Part shown: positions 48,000 through 59,200 of the stretch, piece after piece | Numbering within the stretch: position 1 is the stretch's first letter | How the letters are laid out: each line of letters starts with the position of its first letter | Assembly (NCBI GenBank): GCA_020698575.1 | Contig: CM036243.1 | Span: 19,063,403 to 19,127,402 of the forward strand | Reading direction: 5' to 3' | DNA: 64,000 nt | DNA from: Bostrychus sinensis | Taxonomy: Eukaryota > Chordata > Actinopteri > Gobiiformes > Eleotridae | Program-made: the position numbers and the translations under genes | The notes under the pieces: model-generated | Databases searched by the model: none | What the model was told of the DNA's origin: nothing | What the model saw: only the letters and a program-made list of their open reading frames with translations

Positions 48000-49264
48000 A
48001 CCACAGACAAAAAGGTTGCTGGATTAAATCTTTAGACTACTCTGCCATTTATCTGAGTCATCATCTGGTGACTTTAAAGCGACTGAGCAACATGGGCATT
48101 CCAGTATGTGTTGCAAATGTATACAGTGTGTTTTTGTTTCACACCAAGTTTCTTCTGGCATGCATTTGCTCATTAGAAGGTAGCTTTCGACATGCTGCAA
48201 GAACTTTATAATTAGCCGTAAGAAGGTAGAACAAATGTAAGTGACAATCAGAAAGTCCACTGGGATAAACCTGGACTCCATGTCCTAATGGGTTTGACCT
48301 TTGACAAAGGGTAAAGAAACTAACCAAACTAATACATCTCATTATCTCTCATGCCCTGTTGACTGTAGATTCTTTACAGTGTATTTCAGGTATGTGGTAA
48401 TTGTAGAATGCTTTTGCTTCCGCAGTGATATTTGCAATGTTGTTTCTATTTCCAACAATTATTCACCTCTCTGCATATTCCAGAAAGCTTATAATATTAA
48501 ATAGTTTCTAAATGAGCCTCATCTCCTGTGGATCACGTTTTGCACAGACACAATGGTTTGTGTTCACAGGATGTCATGTTCTACAGGCGTTTGGAAATTG
48601 GAGAAGGAGGCAGGCAAAAATTCTGTGGTAGAAGTTCCTGCTAATGTGTCAATATTCAGATCTATGGCATAGTTTATGTTTAATATCTTAGCCTGTCACC
48701 ATGAAAAAAATAAACTGGCTCAAAGTTCACCATCTTCTCTGTCAGGACAAATTACCTGAAATAAAAGAGCATATTAACTATAGCTGCAGCATCACAAAGT
48801 CATGAGATCATTCAATCACACAGGCGTGATTGTAGTCAGTAAACAGAGCACTCAGCCACAGGATTAATAAAGTAAGGTTATGGGCTCAATCGCTAACAAA
48901 CAATGATCAGGTTCAACATTTGTGGATTTTCTATTTTGATTTATTTAAAGAAATATTGCCTCCCCCATAGAGTAATACAGGCTCCTGCCCTCCATGTGAG
49001 TTTTTGGCATCATCAGATTTAAGAATGTGAATGCAAACTTGAATACTTACCATGCTTACCATCAAAAATATTTTAGTTCAAAATTTATTGAGTCAAGACA
49101 TGGCTGTTGTGTAGAACATGCAACAGATTTTCCCCTTCAAGAATGTAAAGCTTACGATACTAAAAGTACATTTCTAATGTTTTTACAACTTTCAGTAGAT
49201 TTGAAAAACTATGTGGATCAGGAATTTTTAAAGAACCATTAGATTTTTTTCCCACTGTGTGATA

Positions 49265-49390
49265 TAAGGACTTTGTCTCTCATTGTATAGAGCATTTACC
49301 CCTGAATTACAAGATTCACAGGTTTGAGACTGTCTGGGTACTATATTGCAAGCTAGAGCTAATGCATTAATGAAGGTCTGACATGTAATT
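49265..49390 (+). repeat. SINE-like repeat (copy 3 of 3)
   Basis: Contains tagagcatttacccctgaat, tacaagattcacaggtttga and attgcaagctagagctaatg then aatgaaggtctgacat. It is collinear with 28025-28175. Confidence 0.5.
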
Positions 49391-50639
49391 TTCCATTTTT
49401 ACAAGATACTGAATTTATGCTTGAAATATTCTACTCTATGTGTTCCCTTTTCCACAATAAGACATTTTTGGGAAGCACCTGTACACCACTCCAGAGATCA
49501 AAATCTGATAGGACTCTTGTCTAGTTGTTTATATTGTTTTGCTCTACAAACACATTTCAGTTTTTATCATAAATCTTTTTTTTCACACTCTTCAAATGTC
49601 ATAGAGTTTCTGCAGGCATGTACTGTAGGACCCATAGCTATGGTGACCAATCAGACAGGTTCACTATGTGTTACCAAGAAGAATGGTCACCATAGCAACC
49701 TTCTATACCTCATCTGTTTACAATGACAAATGTATAGGATGGATCACTGCCCATATGTGTGACAACGCACACACAATATCATGGCTTTAGGTTATTTGAT
49801 GTCACATACCCAGGACTTCAAACATCCAGCATCAGAGACCTATTTTTCTCTTGTTTTTTCAATTCCCATTTGAGAGTTATATGGATACAGTTGTCTTTTT
49901 TTTTTTTAATCACCAGATATTTTTGGTCCCAAGACTGCCACTGTAGCTTTGGGTCATGTTCTGTACTTGACAACCGTGACCAGAACTGTCTTTCTGCTCC
50001 AGGGAGAACTGAATGGCTAGAAATAATGTATTACTGTATATAAAGATATAAGAAGACTATTATACACAGTGTTGGGTGTTATGGTCTTCATTCTTGTATA
50101 GAGACAGTGTGAAAAAAAAAACAGCTTATCATATTACATTTCTTGACTTACTTTGACAGTAAGACCAATTTTCACAAATCTAAAATGTCTTGGTGGTTGG
50201 CAAAGACTTGATGCCAGTGGGAGGGGATAGCTCTTAGAGAGGTCTTACTTTCCACTGTGAGTCATCCTCTGTGTTGGTCTGAGTTCCCACAAGGGCAGTG
50301 CTCAGTAAACGCCACATGAAAAGGGCAGGTCTGTCAATTATGCAGCATTCTGCTCCGCTCACTGCATATGAAATCTGAGTGACGTGTTTGTAAATATCAG
50401 TGTGGACAGCGTGTAGTGTTTGCACCTGGGCTTGAATGCCTGAGCTCCACAGTGGGGAAGACAGCGGCGTGTTCAGCAGCTGTCATTGCTTTGTTACTAT
50501 GGTTACAGTGGCTTGATGGTATGCACTTGTTTTATTTGGTTGTGTTAACTATGTTGGTAATAAATTAGGTTCTTATTAAGAGCAGAAGGGTGTTGACTTA
50601 CTGTGCATGATTACAACCAATAACATTGCCCTATTTAGG

Positions 50640-50885
50640 ACAAATATCCATTACGTCTTCTACTGCTTACTCCCTAGATGGGATGGAGCCTGCTACTTAT
50701 GTCTTAAGTTGGGGTACACCCTGAACAATGGTCAGTTAGTTCCAGGGCTATCACAGGCAACCATCCACTCTCACATTTATTCACTAGGGGCAATTGTACA
50801 TTCACCAACTGGATGGTGGGATGAAAGAGTACCATATAAGAACACACAGTGCCACAGGGAGCACATGCAAACTGGCCATATGACA
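50640..50885 (-). repeat. SINE tail, inverted copy
   Basis: In reverse complement it gives the order seen at 6655 and 7430: attgcccctagtgaataaat, tgttcagggtgtaccccaac and a gcaggctccatcccatc end. It lies in intergenic DNA. Confidence 0.5.
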
Positions 50886-51582
50886 AATTAAATACAGATC
50901 CATCAATTTTTTTTTACAAATCTTTTTTTACAAACTGAGTTTTGAAGAGTAAAAAGGGTTTTTCAAGATGTTCCTACTGTCTATAAGATTTGTGTTCTGA
51001 TACAAAGGAAAAGTGAATACAGAGTACAACACTTAAAATCTCTATTATGAATACAAAAAAAGTGTAGGACATTATTTTTCTATGTCCTAATTTATTTAGA
51101 TTAAATCTTGTTTGTGACTATCGGAACCTAAATATATATGCTGTTCTTTAAGCTTTAAATAATAATGTTCAAGAACATGACAAAAGATACAATCTAAAAA
51201 TATCCGTGGAGGTTATGAGTCACCAAGGTTATAATATAATAAATTAAAAAGAAGGTATCTGGACATGAATGCTATTTGATGTGACATGCCTTCATACCCA
51301 ACGTACTAATTATATTTCACAACATTAGCAACATTCTTTTTTAATCTTTACACACTGAAAAGTTTACCGGAGTTGCATTCAATCCTAGCAGGATCTGGCT
51401 AAAGAACACCTCAGTGGCACACAAGCACGAAGAAATCCAGTGGCAAGCTGCTGTGTGTGCTGCTGCACTGTACTTTAATGTGAATAAAACACTGTGGATG
51501 AGGCTTCTATCAAGAGATGGCATATGAGCCCAAAGCTTTGTGGATTTTTTTGTTCATCCTAATGCTTTTTTTCTACCTCTTG

Positions 51583-51608
51583 TTTTTTTTTTTTTTTTTT
51601 TTTTTTTT
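51583..51608. repeat. poly(T) tract
   Basis: Uninterrupted run of about 26 T. It may be a slippage site or the poly(A) tail of an inverted retro-insertion; no adjacent element is recognised. Confidence 0.9.
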
Positions 51609-52494
51609 AATGTTCAGAAATTGTGGTGTTATTCTGTATTGTCTGCAAAAGCCTCTGTGATAGTGGGCTTTGTATCAACTTTAAATAAATGACTATATAA
51701 ATACAAAAGTAAAGTATATCATTTCACCAAATAGAAGTAACATGACACAATCAATATTGAGTACTTTTTGTATTGGTGTCATCATCTGTTTATTGTCTGT
51801 TGTTTAGTTTATGACAAACTTGACTGTCCCCAGTGATGTGAGTGTGAGTAGTGCTGCTGTACTCAGAAGGTTACCATTAAGGCTCTCACTAATACAGGAA
51901 TTAAAGATAATTTCCTGTCTTTAAAAAAACAACTCTGAGTCACGCTCTAATCAACCTTTCTTTCCTCCTCAATGTGTGTCTATCACTCCTCTGTGCATCT
52001 TTGCTATATTTTAAAATCTCATAATTTAGATGTGGGATTGTGCAGCCACAAGTCTGACTCTTTCTTATAAAAAAAACTGAAATGTGCCAAATAATTATAA
52101 TTAGGAGAAGTTAGTTAGTTGACTTTTGTCAGTATTGTATTATCATTTACACGTCACTATTTACCAGTAGGCTATATTTATGCCAATATAAAGGTAACAG
52201 TGGGTGATACTACAGCTTTACTTTCAATATCTTTAACTGAGTTTTTACTGCACTCTATAATTAAAATAAGCTATTAGACACAATCCTGCTATGAATAAGA
52301 CTTCCCAGGTTAACCAAAGGCCAACATAGCTCTCTAGCTCTATCTAGTGGTCACCAACAAACGTTACAACCTGGAGAGCACAGCAGTAGCAGGATCTTGG
52401 CCAAGTTGAGCTACACGTCAGCAGGGAACCGGTACGTGTGCGCGGACGTGTAGAGAGCACGTTCAAGCGGTTCCCGGATGCACCAAACACGAAC

Positions 52495-55073
52495 ATGGAC
52501 CGTGTAGTGGTGGAAGTGCCGATCAACAACGGTGAGGAGTATTAATGCCTGACGCACCCTTTTCACCACACGTGTGAACAACCAGAGGAGGGTCTGAGCG
52601 TGACCAGCCACATAGCGACCACGAGCTGCTGTGCCCTGCCAATCCTTCGCGTGTCCTGCGGCAGTTCTTTGGCACAGCAGTGTGGTTAATATCCGCGTAG
52701 GTTTGATGGCTGCTCGGGGACGGCTGCAGAGCGCATGGAACTTCTGTACACAAGTCACTAGTTTATATGCTATTACAGAAATGAAGTCTCTTGAATGAGA
52801 TACAACTGCACAGTTGTTCGTGTTGAACAAAACAAAATACACCAAGATCACCTAAACCTTTATTTAGTTGAATTAAAGTGGATTTAAAGGAATACTTAAT
52901 TGCAGAATGAGACAAAATGTATAGCTGTTTTAGAATGGCACTCATCTTATTATTGTGGATTATTTTAGGCTACAGTCCTTCCTTCCTAGCAAAGGTATGA
53001 CATGAAAATAGCTTTATGCTGTAAAATGTTATCCCCTCAGGATTTCATCTCGCAGGCCCCTCCACAACTCAACGAAAGCGACAGGTGCGATTCTCAGCAC
53101 GCCATGATATTATTCTTCTCCGGGAAGTGATTGCACAGAATCCATTTGCCTCCAAAGAACCAGGTAAGTACAGGCAGACTGTGGCACAAACATGTTCATA
53201 TGGCATTTTAAACAACTTCTTCTTCCTCTTCTTCTATGAGCTTCCTGTGAATGGCCTACTCTAGATTTGACATTTGTTATGTTGCATATTTTATCAGGGA
53301 AGATCTGGGCCCGTGTGGGGGAGATCATTACTGCAGCTCTTCAAGATGAGAGCTTTGAGGTGGATGCCAGGAGGTGTAGAGAGAGGACCATGCTGCTGTT
53401 GGACTACTACAAGAAACAGGATTTTAACAGCTTACGCAGGCATGTTTCACTTTGCACTAAAAGCAATAAATGAGTAGTTATATGTACTATAGAAATTGTA
53501 TGTGTGATTCTGTGTAGGTTTGGCACAGAGAGGCTGTATGCCCAAAAAGAGGATTTGCTGCATGAGGTTCTGGAGCTGGAGGCTGAGAAAGGACTTCTGG
53601 TCAGTGGAGACAACATTAAATATCAGGTAATACATAATGTGTCCCTGTTTGATCTGTTCTTTGTTAAATGTTACAAAATGTATGGTCCCTTTCTCATGAG
53701 ATGAGATGAGTTAGTTGTAGGGTTGCTAAGATAACACATCATCTTGTACGGCATGTGCAGTTTTTCACATCTCAGTGTGAGTTTAATGTGACTCAGATCA
53801 TGCTGATTTACTTTAGGCTGTTATTCATTTAAAACATAATGTCATTAACAGTGATAGTCTGAACACATTTTAATAAAAATAATGCATCAGTCTCATATAG
53901 TGCTTTTTTGTAAACACTGAAAGTTGCATTACAATGAGGGGCATTATTCATTCACTCCTCAGTCACACTCAGTGGTGATAAGCTACTGCCATTCTGTGCC
54001 TATGGCCTCTCCGACCACCACCAACCACACAAACACATCCATACAGGCAAGGTTGGTGAAGTTTCTTGCCCATGGACACAACAGCAGTATGAACTATTAA
54101 TGTTTTGGTTATAGTACAATCACTGTTCTTCCTGAGTCACTGACACCCCATTTGCATAGTAACATCACATTGTGTGATTTGTTACCTTCAAATGTGTATG
54201 TGTATGTATCATGCGTAATATTGTTTACTGATACTGAATATTACAAGGATGAAGAGCTGAAAAAGAGAGCCCTGGAAGAACTAACACTACTAGAGCAAGA
54301 GAAACCTGTAATTACACACACAACTACTGCAGGTAAGACATGCCACCTGCTCTGAAACAACTTCAGCAGAAAAGCATTGCCCATAAAGATTTTTCTTATT
54401 TTGTCTCACATAAAAAGAACCATGTATTTATACTGATTGACTGAAACCATGCAGCGAAACTGGAAGAATGTAGCAACTTGGTGTGACGAGATACAAATGC
54501 CACACTATTTTTGATTAATCAATCAATAAAAGAAAGTAATTCAACTGATAACCGTGGAAAACTATTTAGGTATTAATGGCATGTACTGTTGAATGACTCT
54601 ATATCCAATAACAGAACACACTTTTCCACGACAAAGCTTTTTCCTTTCACAACATAATATATTCTTCCAAATATATATCACAGCTGATGCAGAGGAAGAC
54701 CATGAGGAGTTGGCCGATCTTTCATCTGCCCCGACAGCCAAGCGGCCCTGTCAGTGCTGCTGCCAGACATACTCTGAGATCCTGAGTTTCCTGGAGAAAC
54801 GCTCTGAGGCCGAGCAGAGGCTGCGAGAAGAAGAGCTTGCCCTACGCCGGGAGGAGCTAGAAATTCAAAGGAGTATGACTTTTATGGAGCATTTGTAGAG
54901 TAATGATATGCCAGATTATGTGGTATAACTGTATGATCTTTTTAGGTAAAATTGCTTTGGAGAGAGAACGTCTGGGAGCTGAGAGACGAGAACGAGAGCG
55001 CAGGTTTGAGTTGGAGAGTCAAGAAAGGCAGGTTATTCTGGATCTCCTCAAAGAAAAGGTGCTCAAGGGCTAA
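52495..55073 (+). CDS. Myb/SANT-like DNA-binding, coiled-coil protein of unknown function
   Basis: Seven exons: 52495-52531, 53056-53163, 53298-53439, 53518-53626, 54248-54332, 54684-54872, 54946-55073. They total 798 nt (265 aa). Residues about 18-95 form a Myb/SANT-like domain of the LLREV-x3-NPF type: RHDIILLREVIAQNPF, GKIWARVGEIITAAL with a conserved Trp, then RRCRERTMLLLDYYKK. A helical acidic region follows, then a Cys cluster CQCCCQTYSEIL (about 177-188). The C-terminal third is a long charged coiled coil rich in E and R ending in LLKEKVLKG. Intron 3 has a GC donor (cgcag/gcatgt), and exon 5 uses an AAG acceptor with little pyrimidine tract. The family is known in fish and invertebrates but I know no assigned role. 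A nuclear, DNA-binding function is inferred; domestication from a transposon-encoded Myb-like protein is possible. An upstream short ORF starts at 52479. Confidence 0.78.
53930..54100 (-). repeat. tRNA-derived SINE, minus strand
   Basis: The reverse complement has cttgccaa-type words of the 43850 family: on the plus strand cattcactcctcagtcacac, ggtgataagctactgccatt and accaaccacacaaacacatc appear in inverse order. It lies in intron 4 of the SANT-like gene. Confidence 0.65.
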
Positions 55074-55560
55074 TAAAACTCTCACATTACGTAAAAGAAA
55101 GAAGTCAGTAAAATGGCCTCCAAATTAATAAGACACATCTATAATAAATTCCTTTAAGTTATTTGTGTATGAAAGTGTGAGTGTAAACATGCATTGGAAG
55201 GTGTGGCACTATTTGCTGACCTTGTTAAGATAATAGCAACAGCTCAGGTGTGTGCTTGGACTAAAGAAGTGTGTGTGGGATAATATTTGTTTTGTAAAAA
55301 TTAAATGTCACCAGACTTTGGGATAATTAAATTAATATCTGAAGTTGTAATTAAGCATATGTAGCTTTTGTAATTTGTTTATTAACCACTGAATCTTGAG
55401 ATGCTTTCATAGGTTTGCTAACTCTATTTCCTACTGCAAGTCAAGCTGTTGTATTCTGATGCTTTTAATAATTTATTATTCTGGTTTATTGTTTTTATGT
55501 AAATAAAATGTACTAATGTTGAGTTACAAAGCTGCTTTTCATATTTAAAGCTGTTGCGCT
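55074..55560 (+). other. 3'UTR of the SANT-like gene
   Basis: AT-rich tail after the stop. An AATAAA overlaps the stop codon (55072-55077), and a better placed one at 55502-55507 is followed by GT-rich sequence. No other gene. Confidence 0.5.
55502..55507 (+). terminator. putative poly(A) signal of the SANT-like gene
   Basis: AATAAA about 430 bases after the stop with T/GT-rich sequence downstream, only about 90 bp before the CCAAT boxes of prpsap1. The two genes are therefore tightly spaced. Confidence 0.5.
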
Positions 55561-55584
55561 TTAATTTTGTGTCATATCGTTTCT

Positions 55585-55700
55585 GTGCAGTGATTGGTCA
55601 GAACAGTTCCCTGCGCTCCTGCAAAGTCTTCTCTGATTGGCTGTTCAAACGACAGTCCTTCCTCCTCAGCCATCCAATAAACGCGTGCTCGTGGTGCTGC
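55585..55700 (+). promoter_or_regulatory. prpsap1: prpsap1 promoter with three CCAAT boxes
   Basis: Inverted CCAAT boxes (gATTGGtca at 55593-55597, gATTGGctg at 55636-55640) and a direct one (atCCAATaa at 55674-55678), spaced about 40 bp apart. Multiple regularly spaced CCAAT boxes are typical NF-Y promoters. No TATA box is obvious. Start sites and 5'UTR exons between here and 56225 are not resolved. Confidence 0.5.
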
Positions 55701-56224
55701 TCTCTGCTGCTACTTCAATGCTACGAAGTTTACAGTTGGCACATCTGAATGTTTTCACTAAAGTTTTGCCTTTCCAAGTAATATTTGTGTCATGTGCCTG
55801 TGGTAACAAAGCGTCGTGTGTGGATTCGGGACAGGAAAATCACTCGCACTAAGCGCAGCTAAGCTTTCTAAATGCTTTCGAATTTATGCTAGTGTTTTTT
55901 TTTTCCTCGTTGGCCGATGTAAATGTGTTTTTTGACTTCAGTACTTCAACAGCGTGGCTACCTCTTACTGGGGTAGCCTAGCCAATTGTTGTAGGCTATT
56001 TAGTAAAGCTTTTATAAATCGTTATTGTGTAAAGTTTGTAACAGTTTCTAAAGTAATCGTTTATTGTATAAACTGTAACAATAACTTGACCGTCTTATTT
56101 TTGGGACAGTCGAAACCAAAAACGTTTACACCTCTGACGCCAAAGCAATATGCCCATTAGACGTTTTGGGGGTCACAAGTCTTTAGTCTCACACTCTCCA
56201 AAACTGTCTTATGGTTATACGAAA

Positions 56225-59200
56225 ATGAATATTTCTAAAAGTGGCTACCGCGTGTTTTCTGCCAACTCCACCACTGCCTGCACTGAACTGGCCAAGAAGA
56301 TCACAGAGTAAGTGGCGACTGTAATAGCACATTTATTTACAGTATATTACAGTTTATCAATAATTTTAACTCAATAATACTAATAACCTAGTTAAAAACT
56401 AAAAGTATTTTTACATGGTACAGGAAAGCCTACAATGCACACACGTTTTGGAATTGCATACACTGTATATTGGATAAAAAAAAGCAAATTAGCGCTGTAA
56501 AGGACAGAGCAGAGGACTTTGATTCTTACCTATCATAAATTTCATGTAATTTACCTGGAACTGAATTCCATTGGCACAAACAGTGGCTTTTCCATCAGTA
56601 CTACAATATAATTGTATGGTATATTGTATTTGTTATAATGGTTTTGTGTCAGTTACAGATACAGTTTACTGAAAACACTGGCCTCCTAGGTGGTCATACA
56701 AGTACAGAGCTGTTTTGTCAATCCTGCAGAGGTGTCAGTCAGCCAAGTAAATATTACTCTTCCAACACTGGAGATAAGACCTTGGTTTATACTTTCAGCT
56801 TAGCCGCATAAAATGAGACTGCAACAGGAAGTCTGTGGCACTTTAGTGAAACAGTGAAAAATGCTTAATGTTTTGTTACTTTCATTTTCATGTATTTGGT
56901 TAAAACACCATTAACTATGAGTGTAATTGTAATTAGACAATGAGCAGCTAGAGTTTAGTTAAGTAAACAGGGTGAGGCTTCAGAGCGGAGGTTGGATCTT
57001 GCCTGGTAGGATCGCAGCTGCATGTCAGGACAAAGGCAGTGTCACTCAGCAAATGTCTCTCATATTTAAAAAGCTGTCAGTCTTGTCTGTGTGTCTTTCT
57101 TGTCATGATGTTTTTAGAAATTAACATCATCATTTACCTCATTTGTTGCCAAGTAAAAACTTTGATAATGACTGCACTTGATACAGTATGATTCATACAC
57201 TGTGATCAGGCATAACATTATAACCACTGACAGTGGTTAAGTACTAAACACAGATCTTCAACCTGACATCAGTTAGTGGGTTAGATATATTAGGCGGCAA
57301 GTGACCATTTTGTCCTCAAGTTTGAAGTGGTAGAAGCAGAAAAATGGGTAAGAGTAAGGATTTGAGCAAGTTTGAGAAGGGTCAAATTATTATGGGGAGA
57401 CAACTGAGTCATCTGTAGAATTGACAGTTTTGCCACTTTTTGTATGCAACTCCAGAATCTTTATTTGTTCTCCACAGACGGTTAGGTGTTGAGTTGGGCA
57501 AGTCAGTTGTATACCAAGAGGGAAATGGAGGTAAGCCTGAAATTTTAAGTCATATAGTAGTTGTATATTTAGTCGTATAGTATATTTTATAGCATTCTCT
57601 TTGGTTTTGAACCCATGTTTGTTTGTTCAGAGACAAGAGTGGATGTAAAGGAGTCAGTTCGTGGTCAAGACATCTTCATCATTCAGACCATTCCTAGGTG
57701 AGTTACAGTATTAAAAAAGTTTATTTAAAGTACATAATATATGTGGTGTGTTTTATTTCAATTGGCACCATGTACATATTTCTTACTCACTTTAAAATAC
57801 ATTTCTAAATGGATACGGTCACAGACATTCTATGGGTAGACATTTTTTGTTTACAATTTGAAAGGGAGACTCGGCCTTGGAAAAAGTTCAGTAAGTTACA
57901 TTACTACACAATAATCTCAACCATTAACATGTTATGAAACTCAAATTTCTTGTCCTTTTTGTTCTTTGCTGTGTTTGCTCATCCAGTGTGTTATTGACCC
58001 TGAGTATTCTGTACACTATAGGTTCAGTGCTGTGCAGCAGTGATATTCAAGGATAAATAAATCAATTTAATTTCAGAGATGTAAACACTGCTATCATGGA
58101 GCTGCTGATCATGGCCTATGCCCTCAAGACCTCCTGTGCAAAGAACATCATTGGGGTTATTCCCTACTTTCCTTACAGCAAACAATGCAAAATGAGGAAG
58201 AGGGGATCAATTGTGTGCAAACTTCTAGCTTCCATGTTGGCTAAAGCTGGTAGGAGCAGCATACACATTATATATTAATTATTTACCCTTTGCTTAAATA
58301 GGTTTTATACATGATGGAGTGATCATTTTTATGTTGTAATGTAATTTTGGTGTTCAGGTCTTACTCACATCATTACCATGGACCTCCATCAAAAGGAAGT
58401 TCAAGGCTTCTTTGGCTTCCCTGTAGACAATCTGAGAGCATCCCCTTTCCTAATTCAGTACATTCAGGAAGAGGTGGGCATGCGCTTATTAACAAAGAAT
58501 TGAATTATAGTTTGTAAAAGATTTTATAAAATGTTATCAGGCTAACAGTGATGTTTCTCTTTTCAAAGATCCCTGACTACAGGAATGCAATTATTGTTGC
58601 CAAGTCCCCTTCTTCTGCCAAGAGGTAAACACAAGTCTCTGCTTTCCTCCTTCACTTAATGACTGTATAATAATTTAGAAAGTCTATAACTTTTTGTCCT
58701 GTCAGAAACATTTGTCTTTTATCACTGCAAACTGTCAACATGTCTTATCTATTTAAGTTTATTGCTACTGTTGCCTTTCTATCTCTCTCTTTCATATTAA
58801 ACAATTGAAACCTTTTACTCTGTCCAGATAGACTTCCAGATACTGTAAGACATTTGTTAATACAACCTTCAACAACCATCTAGCTCCTAGCTCTTGTCTG
58901 ATATTGTAGAGCAGTTGTCCAAACTATTTGCTCCCTGATGTATGTGTCTTTGTCAGTTCTTTTTTACACGTGTGTCTATCCTTGTTTGTGTCTTAGAGCT
59001 CAGTCCTATGCTGAGAGGCTGAGACTGGGACTGGCAGTGATGCACGGAGAGGCCAATCAGTCAGAGTCGGACATGGCAGATGGACGACAGTCGCCCCCTT
59101 TGTCCCGTACCACCACAGGTCACACTGGCCTCGAGCTGCCGGGTGAGTTAGTTCACACACATCTTTTATCTTTTCTCTGTCAAATTATCAGTTGTTTACT

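Larger units (their letters stand above)
48000..52494. other. 3' flank of the BMERB1-like gene and intergenic DNA
   Basis: No coding gene recognised. An AATAAA at 48709-48714 is a candidate poly(A) signal for the BMERB1-like gene. The rest is AT-rich with the repeats listed separately and a 13-bp inverted pair at 49637-49696. The block 52380-52494 is GC-richer and probably the 5'UTR and promoter of the next gene. Confidence 0.5.

Noticed and set aside
52411..52851. 146-codon minus-strand open frame over the 5' end of the SANT-like gene
   Set aside because: It overlaps a GC-rich promoter and exon 1 in antisense, with no conserved motif. A divergent transcript is possible but unsupported.
54152..54355. 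Longer exon 5 of the SANT-like gene starting at an upstream ATG
   Set aside because: The residues before DEELKKRALEE are hydrophobic and unlike the family, and the aag acceptor at 54247 keeps phase; an alternative first exon cannot be fully excluded.
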